DNA of 64,000 bases from Rossellomorea marisflavi (GCF_001274775.1 NZ_LGUE01000001.1:62001-126000); one strand, 5' to 3'. Numbered from the stretch's first letter, positions 35,327-45,367 are shown. The notes: generated from the letters alone by a model not told the origin. Numbers and translations: made by a program.

Positions 35327-37480
35327 CTATCTGACTTTAATCTCAGGCCAGACGATCTCCAATAGGTCGCCGTCCCGGATTTCGTCGAAGAAGGTTGTTT
35401 CCAGTTTGTTTCTCAAGAGGAGGAAGCTCCCCCTTGTGTTGGTCGGCATGTCGATTTCCACGAAATTAAACACGTCCTGGAAGATGAATGGTGAATCTGC
35501 CGACTCTTGGATCATAAGCTCATCCCCGGAGAATACAAGGTCTTCCCCGGATAACTCATCCCCGTTCCTTTTGACGGTGGTGAAGACTTTTTCAAGTGTT
35601 ACATCCTCCCCGTTAAAGGAGATGGTAATCGACTTGGTCAGTAGCATCTTCTTTTTGTTCAGGAGGAGTCCGAGGGTCGGTTGTGACGGAGCTTCGAAAG
35701 TGAGGCGATCGAGATGGTGGACCATGGCTGTCGGTCTCACTTCCTGTCCGTTGCGTAACAGCTTCCCGTTGAAAGCAGGGAAGTACGTTTCTTTTCCGTT
35801 CAAGGAGAGGTGGAAAGGCCTCAAGGAGGAAATCCAATCATGGTAGCCGAGCTGTGACAGGGCGTCTGCGATCGTTTCAATAAAGGTGATGTCGACGATG
35901 TCCCCATCTTTCAGCACGGTCTCCTTCCCGGAAGGAACTCCGTTTAGCATGATACCGGGTTCCAGGAGGAGTTCCCGTTCCTGTAGATAGACCTTCTTTC
36001 CAGAACCCTCATCCATGAGTTCTCCTATGGTCACGACGGGTTCGTCACCATCCCTTCCTTTTTCCACTAGGAGGCGGTCCTGATTCCCGACCCCATCGTC
36101 AAACGAACAGGCCTGATCGTTTTTGTACAGGGAAGGGGGTTCCCCGGGACTTCCCGGTAGGGAGAGTGTCTGCCCGTTGACCGTGACGGAAATGGCCTTC
36201 CCGGGCTTGCCGTGCAGATCCTGCACTTTGACGCCGGCAGAGAGGATGCAGTCTCCCACCGTCAGATTCTTCACTTCGAACATCCTAACGGCATGCCCGT
36301 TCACATCCACCGTCACATATTGAACAGGGGTCTCCCTTGCGGCGATGGCAATGCCGATCGGTGTGACCAGTTCTGGACCTTTCAACATATGACCTTGTAG
36401 CTTCACACGCTGGATCGCTTCCACTCCCCTGACCGCTGCACGGTTCTCAGGCAGGCCGAGGACAGAGGCAAGCTTGGTGGGTAGACCCGGTGTCAGACTG
36501 CCACCTCCGACGAGCATCACGGCCTGCGGTGCCTTCATGTTGTTCAAACGGAGGATTTCGTCCGAGATTTCTTTTGCCAGGCGCTCAATGGATGCTCCGA
36601 TGCGACGGAGTACCTCATCGGACGGGATGACGGTTTCGAACCCGAGGATATCCGTCACTTCGATGGAAGGAGAATCATGGAGCTGCCGCTTCGCTTTTTC
36701 CGCAAGGGGGAAGTCGAGGAGCAGTTCCCTGCTGAGTGCTTCCGTGATTTCATCCCCGGCTGTCGGCACCATCCCATAAGCTGTGACCGTTCCGTGGTTC
36801 GTCAGGGCGACATCCGACGTACCGGCCCCTACATCGACGAGGGCGACATTCAACCTTCGCATGGACTGGGGGATCAAAACGTTGATGGCAGCGATCGGTT
36901 CAAGGGTGAGGGCTTCCAATTCGAGTCCAGCCCTCTGGAGAGCGGCAAGCAGTGAATCCACGACGACCCGCGGAAGGAAGGTGGCGATGATCTCCACGCT
37001 CGCTTCATCGCCCTGCTGGTCGATGAGGCTCCCGATCTCTTCGCCGTCGAGGCGGTAGTAGAGCACGGAATATCCCACGCAATAATAGTGATGACCTGCA
37101 TCATCGCCGGCAGCTTTCGCCTGTGCCTCCTGGACAGCGCCGAATTCAAGATGGAGCACATCGTCTTTCTTGAGGAGCGGCTTGCCTTTGATGGATGAGG
37201 TGATGGAGGCCGTTTCGGTTCTCAGGGCCCTTCCGGCAGCCGCGACGCATACTTTCCTCAGAGGACCGTGTGCATCTTCGAGACGGCTCTTGATCGATGT
37301 AATGACGGCAGCTACTGCAGGTACATCGTGGATCTGTCCGTCCAGCATGGCCCGTTCCCGGTGCTCCTCTATTAAAATATCACTCACCTGAAAATGGTCA
37401 TCCATTTCTTCCATGATGATGCCCACCACTGAGCGTGTACCGATGTCCAGTGCAAAGATTTTTTGATTTTTTTTCACCAT
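35327..37480 (-). CDS. FtsA/PilM-like actin-fold ATPase with a beta-rich C-terminal tail
   Basis: A 717-residue protein. Residues 1-385 are an FtsA/PilM-type actin-like ATPase: the phosphate-1 loop FALDIGTRSVVG (about 9-20), an SHS2-like insert (VCVAAAGRALRTE, about 77-89), phosphate-2 VDVGAGTSDVAL (about 215-226) and the adenosine motif VMLVGGGSLTPGL (about 321-333). Residues 390-717 carry repeated beta-grasp-like units ending in phrases such as VLKDGDIVDI, LVFSGDELMI and IRDGDLLEIV. FtsA itself is about 430 residues and ends in an amphipathic helix, which is absent here. The gene is divergent from aroA, and no pilus or division genes adjoin it. Function unknown. Confidence 0.8.
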   Translation of the reverse strand: MVKKNQKIFALDIGTRSVVGIIMEEMDDHFQVSDILIEEHRERAMLDGQIHDVPAVAAVITSIKSRLEDAHGPLRKVCVAAAGRALRTETASITSSIKGKPLLKKDDVLHLEFGAVQEAQAKAAGDDAGHHYYCVGYSVLYYRLDGEEIGSLIDQQGDEASVEIIATFLPRVVVDSLLAALQRAGLELEALTLEPIAAINVLIPQSMRRLNVALVDVGAGTSDVALTNHGTVTAYGMVPTAGDEITEALSRELLLDFPLAEKAKRQLHDSPSIEVTDILGFETVIPSDEVLRRIGASIERLAKEISDEILRLNNMKAPQAVMLVGGGSLTPGLPTKLASVLGLPENRAAVRGVEAIQRVKLQGHMLKGPELVTPIGIAIAARETPVQYVTVDVNGHAVRMFEVKNLTVGDCILSAGVKVQDLHGKPGKAISVTVNGQTLSLPGSPGEPPSLYKNDQACSFDDGVGNQDRLLVEKGRDGDEPVVTIGELMDEGSGKKVYLQERELLLEPGIMLNGVPSGKETVLKDGDIVDITFIETIADALSQLGYHDWISSLRPFHLSLNGKETYFPAFNGKLLRNGQEVRPTAMVHHLDRLTFEAPSQPTLGLLLNKKKMLLTKSITISFNGEDVTLEKVFTTVKRNGDELSGEDLVFSGDELMIQESADSPFIFQDVFNFVEIDMPTNTRGSFLLLRNKLETTFFDEIRDGDLLEIVWPEIKVR

Positions 37481-37563
37481 TCATTCACCTGCTTCAGCCC
37501 AGTCTCATAGTATACTTAAATACTTTAACGCTTAAAAGCGTTTAATCAAAAAAAAATTTCTTC

Positions 37564-37592
37564 GTGACATTTGAGATATGTTCTATTATAAT
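37564..37592 (+). promoter_or_regulatory. SigmaA promoter of aroA
   Basis: GTGACA (37564-37569), a 17-nt spacer and TATAAT (37587-37592) lie 89 nt upstream of the aroA start. Confidence 0.65.
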
Positions 37593-37680
37593 AAGTTTCA
37601 ACATCAAAAATGTATCATACTTCCTTAAAACTATAACAGGTTTTACGTATGAACAGGAAAAAAAGAAAGGGTGCTGTATT

Positions 37681-38757
37681 GTGAGTAATCAAGAGCTCGA
37701 TCAATTAAGGAATCAAGTCGACGAACTGAATCTGAAACTACTGGACATCATCAATGAGCGGGCCAAGCTCGTTCAAGAAATCGGGCGTGTCAAGGAGACT
37801 CAAGGAGTATACCGCTATGATCCTGTTCGTGAACGGGGAATGTTGAACCTGATCAAAGAAAACAATGACGGTCCGTTGAAAGACTCGACTGTTGAACATA
37901 TTTTCAAGGAAATATTCAAAGCAGGATTAGAACTGCAAAAGGATGACCATTCGAAGGCCCTTCTTGTTTCCCGTAAAAAGAAACCGGAAGATACCATCGT
38001 GAATATCAACGGGGAAGCCATCGGGGATGGAAATCCTCATTTCGTATTCGGGCCATGTGCCGTGGAATCTTACGAGCAGGTGGCAGAGGTGGCGAAAGCC
38101 GTCAAAGCAAAAGGCCTGAAGCTACTCCGCGGGGGAGCATTCAAACCGCGTACGTCCCCTTATGACTTCCAGGGACTTGGAATGGAAGGCTTGAAGATTT
38201 TGAAGAAGGTCGCCGATGAGTACGGCTTGGCGGTCATCAGTGAAATCGTCAATCCGGCTGATATCGAACAGGCTGTCGAATACATCGACGTCATCCAGAT
38301 CGGTGCCCGCAATATGCAAAACTTCGAACTATTGAAAGCAGCCGGTGCCGTTAAGAAGCCTGTACTGTTGAAGCGCGGACTTTCGGCAACGATCGAGGAA
38401 TTCATCAATGCGGCTGAGTACATCATTTCACAAGGGAATGGAGACATCATCCTATGTGAGCGCGGAATCAGGACGTACGAGAAAGCAACCCGTAACACCC
38501 TTGATATCTCCGCGGTGCCGATCCTGAAGCAGGAAACGCATCTTCCGGTATTCGTAGACGTGACCCACTCTACAGGACGCAGGGATCTCCTTCTCCCGAC
38601 AGCCAAGGCAGCCCTTGCCATCGGTGCAGACGGCGTCATGGCAGAAGTGCATCCTGACCCGGCGGTCGCCCTGTCCGATTCTGCCCAGCAGATGGATCTC
38701 GATCAATTCGATACCTTCTACAATGAAGTATTCAAAGGAAGAACAATCACAGTATAA
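37681..38757 (+). CDS. aroA: DAHP synthase / chorismate mutase (bifunctional)
   Basis: A 358-residue bifunctional enzyme at the head and branch point of aromatic amino acid synthesis. Residues 1-90 are an AroQ chorismate mutase domain ([20 protein letters not shown]) that also gives feedback control by prephenate and chorismate. Residues 100-358 are the DAHP synthase barrel, with GPCAVES (near 119), [13 protein letters not shown] (near 153) and [12 protein letters not shown] (near 263). Length equals B. subtilis AroA (358). The GTG at 37681 has AAAGGGTG 6 nt upstream; the open frame upstream to 37564 is untranslated leader. It is followed by ccpA, as in B. subtilis. Confidence 0.97.
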   Translation: MSNQELDQLRNQVDELNLKLLDIINERAKLVQEIGRVKETQGVYRYDPVRERGMLNLIKENNDGPLKDSTVEHIFKEIFKAGLELQKDDHSKALLVSRKKKPEDTIVNINGEAIGDGNPHFVFGPCAVESYEQVAEVAKAVKAKGLKLLRGGAFKPRTSPYDFQGLGMEGLKILKKVADEYGLAVISEIVNPADIEQAVEYIDVIQIGARNMQNFELLKAAGAVKKPVLLKRGLSATIEEFINAAEYIISQGNGDIILCERGIRTYEKATRNTLDISAVPILKQETHLPVFVDVTHSTGRRDLLLPTAKAALAIGADGVMAEVHPDPAVALSDSAQQMDLDQFDTFYNEVFKGRTITV

Positions 38758-38761
38758 TCAA

Positions 38762-38810
38762 GGAAGAAATGGACGGATCCTCCTTTTGAGGGTCCGTTTC
38801 TTCCGTTTTC
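38762..38810 (+). terminator. Terminator after aroA
   Basis: GGAAGAAATGGACGGATCCTC pairs along most of its length with the sequence ending GGTCCGTTTCTTCC, followed by GTTTTC. Confidence 0.8.
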
Positions 38811-39028
38811 ATGGAATTTTTTTCACGAATTGATGCAGAGTCATTGCAGGAATAAATATACTATCGTATGATTATGTACGTGATTGCAGATAAATATACT
38901 GTATACACTAATCGAACTTATGAGTGGATGCTAACTTGTGCATAATGTAACAAAGTCCTGTAATCGCTCTCCAGGTTTATTTGGTGTAAAATAAGGTAAA
39001 TGGTTATGAGTAAAGGAGCGTGTTTGCA

Positions 39029-40027
39029 ATGAACGTGACAATATATGACGTAGCAAGAGAAGCCAATGTATCAATGGCCACGGTTTCACGTGTGGTCAAC
39101 GGAAATCCCAACGTTAAGCCTGCAACAAGGAAGAAGGTACTTGAGGTCATCGATCGACTCGGCTACCGTCCGAATGCGGTTGCACGTGGTCTTGCGAGCA
39201 AGAAGACGACGACTGTCGGAGTCATCATCCCTGATATCTCCAATATCTTCTATGCAGAGCTTGCCCGGGGGATTGAAGACATCGCCACCATGTACAAATA
39301 CAACATCATCTTGAGCAACTCTGATCAGAATGCAGAGAAGGAGCTTCATCTCCTCAATACGATGCTCGGGAAACAAGTGGACGGCATCCTGTTCCTCGGT
39401 GGACATATTTCCGAAGAACATGTGCAGGAGTTCGAGCGTTCACCAGTGCCGATCGTCCTTGCTGGAGCGGTTGAAGAAACGAATAAAGTCCCTTCCGTCA
39501 ACATCGACTACAAAGCTGCGACTTACGATGCCGTGAAGGATCTCCTCGATAAGGGGCATGAACGGATCGGATTCGTAAGCGGTCCGTTCCATGACACCAT
39601 CAATATGAAATTCAAGCTTGAAGGATACCGTGAAGCCCTTGCACAAGCGGGCGTCGAATACGCTGATGAACTGGTCATCGAAGGGGAATACACGTATGAT
39701 TCAGGACTTGAAGCGTGGCAGAAGTTCTCTGAGCTATCGGACAAGCCGACTGCAGTCTTCGTAGGCAATGATGAAACGGCCCTCGGTGTCGTGCACGGAG
39801 CGCAGGATGCCGGTGTTTCCATTCCGGATGAAGTGGAAATCATCTCGTTCGATAATACAAGGCTTGCCCTCATGGTGCGTCCGCAGCTCACGTCCGTCGT
39901 GCAGCCGCTTTATGATATCGGTGCCGTGGCCATGAGACTCTTGACGAAGTACATGAACAAGGAAACGGTCGATGAAGCAGCCGTTGTGCTTCCTCATCGC
40001 ATCGAATACCGTAATTCAACCAAATAA
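39029..40027 (+). CDS. ccpA: Catabolite control protein A
   Basis: A 332-residue LacI/GalR-family regulator that binds cre sites together with HPr-Ser46-P. Residues 1-60 are the helix-turn-helix and hinge ([20 protein letters not shown], then [14 protein letters not shown]). Residues 62-330 are the periplasmic-binding-protein-like sensor, with [20 protein letters not shown] near 70 and [20 protein letters not shown] near 297. Length matches B. subtilis CcpA (334). AAAGGAG lies 9 nt before the ATG at 39029. The cre boxes at 46709 and 57363 in this window are likely targets. Confidence 0.97.
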   Translation: MNVTIYDVAREANVSMATVSRVVNGNPNVKPATRKKVLEVIDRLGYRPNAVARGLASKKTTTVGVIIPDISNIFYAELARGIEDIATMYKYNIILSNSDQNAEKELHLLNTMLGKQVDGILFLGGHISEEHVQEFERSPVPIVLAGAVEETNKVPSVNIDYKAATYDAVKDLLDKGHERIGFVSGPFHDTINMKFKLEGYREALAQAGVEYADELVIEGEYTYDSGLEAWQKFSELSDKPTAVFVGNDETALGVVHGAQDAGVSIPDEVEIISFDNTRLALMVRPQLTSVVQPLYDIGAVAMRLLTKYMNKETVDEAAVVLPHRIEYRNSTK

Positions 40028-40061
40028 TGCTGTAAACTGGTTAGATAGGTCTGGAAGGCTG

Positions 40062-40111
40062 ATCCTGCCTTCCGTCCTCTTTTGACCGGAAGGCAGGATT
40101 TTATTTTTTTT
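40062..40111 (+). terminator. Terminator after ccpA
   Basis: ATCCTGCCTTCCG (40062-40074) pairs with CGGAAGGCAGGAT (40087-40099) and is followed by a long T-rich tract, ending near the motP ribosome site. Confidence 0.9.
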
Positions 40112-40126
40112 GCAGGGAGAGTCATG

Positions 40127-40936
40127 ATGAAGAAGCTTGATATGCTTACACCTTTAGGCGTCGTCTTGGGGATTGTATTCGTCGGTGTTGCCATCCTTAC
40201 CAATGCAGGTCCCGATAGTTTTGCATCTTTTATCAACATTCCGTCCATCCTGGTGGTCATCGGCGGCTTGATCGGAGCCATGCTGGTCAGCTTTTCCTTC
40301 AGTGAACTGAAGCAGCTGGGAAAAGTGATGGCAGAGTCATTCAGGGTACAGGAACATGATACACAAGAATTGATTTCCACCTTTGTATCCCTTTCGGACA
40401 AAGCGAGGAGGGAAGGGCTTCTTTCCTTGGAAACCGAGGTCGAAGAAATCAAGGATCCGTTCATCAGGAAGGGAGTCCTTCTTGCCGTGGACGGAATCGA
40501 ATCGGATGTCATCACGGATATCCTGAATACCGAAATCATTGCCCTTGAAGAGCGTCATCGCAAGAATAAGAGACTGCTAGATAAAGCAGGGGAATACGCT
40601 CCTGCATGGGGGATGATCGGAACTCTGATCGGACTCGTCCTCATGCTCCAGAACCTCAGCGACCCGTCCTCCCTCGGACCCAATATGGCCGTTGCCCTGC
40701 TGACGACCCTGTATGGGACGCTCCTTGCAAACCTGGTCTTCATCCCCATGGCATCGAAGCTTGCCATGAAGACTGAAAAGGAAGTGTTCATGAAGCAGAT
40801 CGTCATCGAGGCCGTGATGGGCCTTCAATCAGGGCAGAACCCGAGGGTCCTCGAAGAGAAGCTTACGGTCTTCCTATCAGGGGAAGAAATGACTACATAT
40901 CGATTGAAGGATCGTGATTCCGTTGATGAGGCGTAG
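40127..40936 (+). CDS. motP: Flagellar stator protein MotP (sodium-type)
   Basis: A 269-residue MotA-like stator subunit with four membrane helices. It surrounds the MotS dimer and turns ion flow into torque on FliG. Helices 1-2 are near residues 10-50. A cytoplasmic loop contains FVSLSDKARREGLLSLE, and helices 3-4 include PAWGMIGTLIGLVLML (near 164) and LGPNMAVALLTTLYGTLLAN (near 182), the MotA signature. An ATG pair occurs at 40124/40127; the second matches MotP starts and gives better spacing to GGGAGAG. It overlaps motS. MotPS uses sodium in B. subtilis. Confidence 0.95.
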   Translation: MKKLDMLTPLGVVLGIVFVGVAILTNAGPDSFASFINIPSILVVIGGLIGAMLVSFSFSELKQLGKVMAESFRVQEHDTQELISTFVSLSDKARREGLLSLETEVEEIKDPFIRKGVLLAVDGIESDVITDILNTEIIALEERHRKNKRLLDKAGEYAPAWGMIGTLIGLVLMLQNLSDPSSLGPNMAVALLTTLYGTLLANLVFIPMASKLAMKTEKEVFMKQIVIEAVMGLQSGQNPRVLEEKLTVFLSGEEMTTYRLKDRDSVDEA

Positions 40937-41579
40937 GAGTAAGGAAGAAGAATCTCCCCGGACTCCTGCCTGGATGGTCACATTTTCGGATATGGTCACC
41001 CTGATCCTCGTATTTTTCATCCTGCTTTTCTCCATGTCGCAGATCGATAAGGGGAAGTTCGAATCCATCGTCGATTCATTTCAGGGTGCGTCCATCATTC
41101 CGGATGGGAGTACAAGTGATCTTGATGTGGTGCTGAAAGATGTGAAGGCCTATCTGAAGGAACATGATATGGAGGATGCCATCAAGGCTGAGCGGACGGA
41201 CAGGGGTGTCGTCCTCGTTCTTCAAGAGCAGGCCCTTTTTGAAACCGGGGATGCCGAAGTTCTTGACTCTGCCTTTCCGTTCCTCGATATGGTCGCAGGG
41301 CTCCTTGAAGAACTGCCGAACAAGGTGGACGTGGAAGGACATACCGATAATCGCCCCATCTCCACCTATCGCTATCCATCGAACTGGGAACTTTCAACCG
41401 CCAGGGCCAGCAGTGTCATCCGGTACCTGGTGAATGAAAATGGACTGGATCCTGAACGGTTCATCGCCATCGGCTACGGAGATACCATGCCTGTGGAACC
41501 GAATGATTCCGATGCCCATATGCAGAAGAACCGCAGGGTGGAGATCATCGTGACCGACCCGGCGTACAAAGAAAAATAA
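40926..41579 (+). CDS. motS: Flagellar stator protein MotS (sodium-type)
   Basis: A 217-residue MotB-like stator. One membrane helix (MVTFSDMVTLILVFFILLFS, about residues 17-36) carries the ion-binding Asp in TFSD. A C-terminal OmpA-like peptidoglycan-binding domain anchors it to the wall: VDVEGHTDNRPISTYRYPSN near 138, and QKNRRVEIIV at the end. The start overlaps the motP stop codon. The ATG at 40926 is chosen, but a GTG at 40914 is in frame and the ribosome site is poorly spaced for both, suggesting coupled translation. Confidence 0.93.
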   Translation: MRRRSKEEESPRTPAWMVTFSDMVTLILVFFILLFSMSQIDKGKFESIVDSFQGASIIPDGSTSDLDVVLKDVKAYLKEHDMEDAIKAERTDRGVVLVLQEQALFETGDAEVLDSAFPFLDMVAGLLEELPNKVDVEGHTDNRPISTYRYPSNWELSTARASSVIRYLVNENGLDPERFIAIGYGDTMPVEPNDSDAHMQKNRRVEIIVTDPAYKEK

Positions 41580-41580
41580 A

Positions 41581-41619
41581 AAAGAGTGGCGTTCATTTTC
41601 CTGAACGCCACTCTTTTTT
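41581..41619 (+). terminator. Terminator after motS
   Basis: AAGAGTGGCGTTCA pairs perfectly with TGAACGCCACTCTT and is followed by TTTT. Confidence 0.93.
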
Positions 41620-41766
41620 ATTATTGTCACCAAACGGATTATGTGATAAAGTTAGATAGATATGCGCTGTTGTTTAATTTAGGTATTAGTTATCCTTATT
41701 ATAATTATACAGTGCAAACACGATCCGTGTCAACCCTTATCTAAACGATTCCGAGGAGTGAATGCT

Positions 41767-44088
41767 ATGAATGCCGAGTACAGAAAAGAGCAACGTCGTG
41801 TCGATCATGTGCTGGAGGAGATTAACGGTGAAATTGAAAAATTGAAAGAAGAAACCTCCAGGCGCAAACAGGAAGTGATTCACACGCGTAAACATTTCTG
41901 GGATGAAGTCAAGGTGAATACGGACAGCTTCGATGACTACCTGGAGACGATCATCGGTCTTCGCCAGGAGGCTCTGGCCCTGTCCTCCAGTCAGAGCAGC
42001 CACAGGCACGCTTCCAAGCGTCTGGCCACTCTTGAAAGAATGAAGAGGATTCCATACTTCGGCCGGATCGATTTCACAGAAGACGGAAATGAATCAAAGG
42101 AAAAAGTCTATATCGGCGTCTCGTCCCTCACGGATGAATCCGGTGAACATTTTCTGATCTATGATTGGAGGGCACCGATTTCAAGCGTCTATTATGATGA
42201 TCAGCCAGGCCCTGCTGCTTATGAAACTCCCGGTGGGGTCATCAAGGGAGAATTGAACGGGAAGTGGCAGTATCTCATCCGTGAGGGAGTACTTGAATCC
42301 CTTTTCGACACCAGTCTCACCATCGGGGATGAGATCCTCCAGCAGGTCTTGGGAAGAGGAAAGGATCAAAAGATGCATAGCATCGTGGCGACCATCCAGC
42401 AGGATCAAAATCGGATCATCCGCCATGATCAAGGAAAGCTCCTCATCGTCCATGGAGCAGCGGGGAGCGGGAAGACGTCGGCGGCCCTTCAGCGGATTGC
42501 TTATCTTCTCTATAAATACAGGGACCGCATCGATGCTGACCAGATCGTCCTCTTCTCCCCGAACTCCCTGTTCAGCCGGTATGTTTCCAATGTACTGCCG
42601 GAGCTAGGGGAGGAAAACATGCAGCAGGTCACTTTCCAGGAGTACCTGGATCACCGGCTCGGTGATTCTTTTGCTGTGGAGGATGCGTATAATCAGCTTG
42701 AGTTCGTCCTTGGCGGTCAAGGTGAACCCTTTTATGCCGAGCGGCTTTCCGCCATCCGTTCTAAAGCTTCTGTAGCCTTTATCCAGTCGGTCCTCGCTTA
42801 TCGACGTACATTGGATACAGACGGTATGACGTTCAAGGATATCATCTTCAGGGGTGAACCGGTGGTGACGGCAGGGGAAATCCGCGACCGGTTTTATCAA
42901 ACAGCCCTGGATCTCAAGTTTTCGAATCGACTGGAAGCCTTGCAGGAATGGATCTTGAAGAAGCTGAAGGAGGTAATGCGCCGGGAAAGAAGGAAGCCAT
43001 GGGTGCAGGATGCCATGGAAATGCTGAGTGAACACGCCTATCACAATGCGCGGACACATCTGGCGCTGAAGAAGGGATATGAACGTGAAGCGGTGGGGGA
43101 CTACGAAGTAGAGCCTGATCAGCTGGCTCGTTTGATCGTTCAACAAAAAATGAAGCCGGTGCGCAACGTTGTCAGGGAATTCGGATTCATTGATTTTGTG
43201 GCCATTTACAAAGGCCTTTTTGACGCCCTCGATCAGACCCATTGGAAAGGCATCGGCGCATTGACGGCAAAAGCCATCGATGACGGGTACCTGTACCATG
43301 AAGACGCGACCCCATTCCTCTTCCTGAAAGAATTGATCCTGGGCTTCCAGATCAATAGCTCGGTCAGGCATCTTGTCATTGATGAGGCCCAGGATTATTC
43401 ACCGTTCCAGTTCGAGTTCTTGAAGCGCATGTTCCCGGCTGCCAGGATGACGGTCCTTGGCGACTTCAATCAGGCCATCTTCTCCCACGCCAGCGGGCAA
43501 GCGGATTTCCGAACGCTGACAGGGTTGTATGGTGAAGGGGAGACAGATACCATAAGCCTCAAGAGGAGCTATCGGTCGACGAAGCCCATCATAGAATTCA
43601 CCCGCACGCTCATTCCTGATGGTGAAGATATCATCCCATTTGATCGAAGCGGAGAAACACCATCACTTGACCGGGTGTCAGACCTGGCAGGACTGCATCT
43701 CGCCGTCCGCTCGAAAATTGAACATTACCGGGAGGCGGGCCATGAGAGCATCGCCATCATCTGCAAAACGGCGAAGGAGAGCGCGGAAGCATTCAGTGCC
43801 CTTTCCCAGTTTGGTGATGTCACCCTCCTCACGAAAGGGACGCTGGAACATGATAAGGGTGTCGTGATCGTACCAGCGTACCTTTCCAAAGGCATCGAGT
43901 TCGACGCTGTCATCATCTATGATGCATCAGAGGACTGTTACGGGACAGAGGATGTGCGCAGGCTCTTTTACACGGCCTGTACACGGGCCATGCATGAACT
44001 TCAGGTCTACACAATGGGAGAACCGAGCCCCTTTATGAAAAAGGCCATGATAGAGGGTCTGATCATGACCGGGGATAGTGTAGGATAA
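41767..44088 (+). CDS. helD: RNA polymerase recycling motor ATPase HelD
   Basis: A 773-residue superfamily 1 (UvrD-like) helicase-type protein that in Bacillus binds stalled RNA polymerase and ejects nucleic acid. An N-terminal coiled coil (about residues 1-75) forms the arm inserted into polymerase channels. Walker A VHGAAGSGKTSAALQRIAYL lies near 228, the DEAQDYSPFQFEFL motif II block near 542, and TLLTKGTLEHDKGVVIVPAY near 690. Length fits HelD (774). The ATG at 41767 has GAGGAG 8 nt upstream; an in-frame GTG at 41758 does not. Confidence 0.93.
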   Translation: MNAEYRKEQRRVDHVLEEINGEIEKLKEETSRRKQEVIHTRKHFWDEVKVNTDSFDDYLETIIGLRQEALALSSSQSSHRHASKRLATLERMKRIPYFGRIDFTEDGNESKEKVYIGVSSLTDESGEHFLIYDWRAPISSVYYDDQPGPAAYETPGGVIKGELNGKWQYLIREGVLESLFDTSLTIGDEILQQVLGRGKDQKMHSIVATIQQDQNRIIRHDQGKLLIVHGAAGSGKTSAALQRIAYLLYKYRDRIDADQIVLFSPNSLFSRYVSNVLPELGEENMQQVTFQEYLDHRLGDSFAVEDAYNQLEFVLGGQGEPFYAERLSAIRSKASVAFIQSVLAYRRTLDTDGMTFKDIIFRGEPVVTAGEIRDRFYQTALDLKFSNRLEALQEWILKKLKEVMRRERRKPWVQDAMEMLSEHAYHNARTHLALKKGYEREAVGDYEVEPDQLARLIVQQKMKPVRNVVREFGFIDFVAIYKGLFDALDQTHWKGIGALTAKAIDDGYLYHEDATPFLFLKELILGFQINSSVRHLVIDEAQDYSPFQFEFLKRMFPAARMTVLGDFNQAIFSHASGQADFRTLTGLYGEGETDTISLKRSYRSTKPIIEFTRTLIPDGEDIIPFDRSGETPSLDRVSDLAGLHLAVRSKIEHYREAGHESIAIICKTAKESAEAFSALSQFGDVTLLTKGTLEHDKGVVIVPAYLSKGIEFDAVIIYDASEDCYGTEDVRRLFYTACTRAMHELQVYTMGEPSPFMKKAMIEGLIMTGDSVG

Positions 44089-44093
44089 TGGTA

Positions 44094-44127
44094 AAATCCG
44101 ATTCCTTTTAGGGGGATCGGATTTTTT
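44094..44127 (+). terminator. Terminator after helD
   Basis: AAATCCGAT pairs with ATCGGATTT across a loop with partial extra pairing, followed by T residues. Confidence 0.85.
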
Positions 44128-44157
44128 GTTGTTCCTTGTTTCCTTCCAATCGAACAA

Positions 44158-44181
44158 ACGCAGCAGTCAATCTGCTGCGTA
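44158..44181 (-). terminator. Possible terminator of acuC
   Basis: ACGCAGCAG and CTGCTGCGT form a perfect 9-bp stem 7 nt past the acuC stop. The T run on the minus strand is short, so termination may be weak or helped by the hairpin at 44094. Confidence 0.5.
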
Positions 44182-44188
44182 CATGTCT

Positions 44189-45367
44189 TCAGCCAGTTTC
44201 ATGCCCCGCGCCTTTTCCGAGCTGTTGACGGATCGGGTAGAGGGCCTTATCCACATTCTGCTTATTCTTCTCTGTGATCTCTGCCTTCCTGGGAATGGGG
44301 GTGTAGATTCCCGGCGGATCCATCCAGTCCTTAGGCAGCGTGATACCGGATTTCGTCTTCCACCGATCGTACCAGGTGGAAGGAAGGGAGCCACCAACGG
44401 TCCTGCCCGTCATTTCCAGCCAGATGAACGACCATGCCCTGGGCACCACCCGCCATATGTCGTAACCGCCGCCGCCTACGGCAATCCATTTCCCGTCACA
44501 GTACGTGTGGGCCAGTTCGTGTGCGATCCTGGGGATTTCACGGTACGTCTTCATGGTGGTGGAAAGATGGGTGAGGGGATCATAGTAATGGGCATCCGCA
44601 CCGTTCTGGGTCAGTATCACATCCGGTTTGAAGAACTCGGCTACCTCCCGGATCGACGTTTCATAGGCATCCAGGAATGACTCATCCTCGGTGAATGCAT
44701 CAAGGGGGATGTTGAAGGAGTATCCATAGCCCTTCCCGTGTCCCCGCTCATTCACATTTCCCGTACCCGGGAACAGATAGCGTCCCGTTTCATGCAGGGA
44801 GAGGGTGCAGACATCGGGATCATCATAAAAGGACCACTGAACCCCGTCTCCGTGGTGGGCATCCGTATCCACATAGAGGACCCTAGCTTTGTGCTTTTCT
44901 TGAAGGTATCGTATGGCGACGGAGCTGTCATTGTAAATGCAGAAGCCCGATGCCTTTCCTTTGAACCCGTGGTGAAGGCCTCCGCCAAGGTGGAGGGCGT
45001 GCTTGGCCTTGCCGCTCATCACCTGATCGACCGCTTCCAGGGCACCGCCCACCAGGAAGGAGCTGGCCTCGTGCATGCCCGGGAAGATCGGCGTATCCTC
45101 GGTGCCGATTCCGTAGCTTTCTGCCTGCTCTGGGGGAAGCTCCCCTTTTCCGGCTTTCTTGATGGCCTGGATATAAGCCGCATCATGGTTCAATTGGAGC
45201 TCTTCCTCCGTGGCTGCCCGTGGCTTGACGATTTCATCCTCTTCGATCGCGCCGGATTCCCTGAGTAGATCCAAGGTGAGGGTCAAGCGCATCTGATTGA
45301 ACGGATGGTTATCGGAGAAGCGGTAGCCGAGGAGGTCATCGGAGTAAATGAAGACGGAATCCTTCAT
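44189..45367 (-). CDS. acuC: Acetoin utilization protein AcuC (protein deacetylase)
   Basis: A 392-residue class I HDAC-like deacetylase that in B. subtilis removes the acetyl group from AcsA and so reactivates it. HALHLGGGLHHGFKGKASGF lies near residue 127, with the His-His pair. YVDTDAHHGDGVQWSFYDDP near 165 contains the zinc ligands Asp and His, and ILTQNGADAHYYDPL lies near 250. The ATG at 45367 overlaps the acuB stop as ATGA and matches the usual MKDSVFIYSDD start; an in-frame ATG at 45394 would run inside acuB. Confidence 0.94.
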   Translation of the reverse strand: MKDSVFIYSDDLLGYRFSDNHPFNQMRLTLTLDLLRESGAIEEDEIVKPRAATEEELQLNHDAAYIQAIKKAGKGELPPEQAESYGIGTEDTPIFPGMHEASSFLVGGALEAVDQVMSGKAKHALHLGGGLHHGFKGKASGFCIYNDSSVAIRYLQEKHKARVLYVDTDAHHGDGVQWSFYDDPDVCTLSLHETGRYLFPGTGNVNERGHGKGYGYSFNIPLDAFTEDESFLDAYETSIREVAEFFKPDVILTQNGADAHYYDPLTHLSTTMKTYREIPRIAHELAHTYCDGKWIAVGGGGYDIWRVVPRAWSFIWLEMTGRTVGGSLPSTWYDRWKTKSGITLPKDWMDPPGIYTPIPRKAEITEKNKQNVDKALYPIRQQLGKGAGHETG

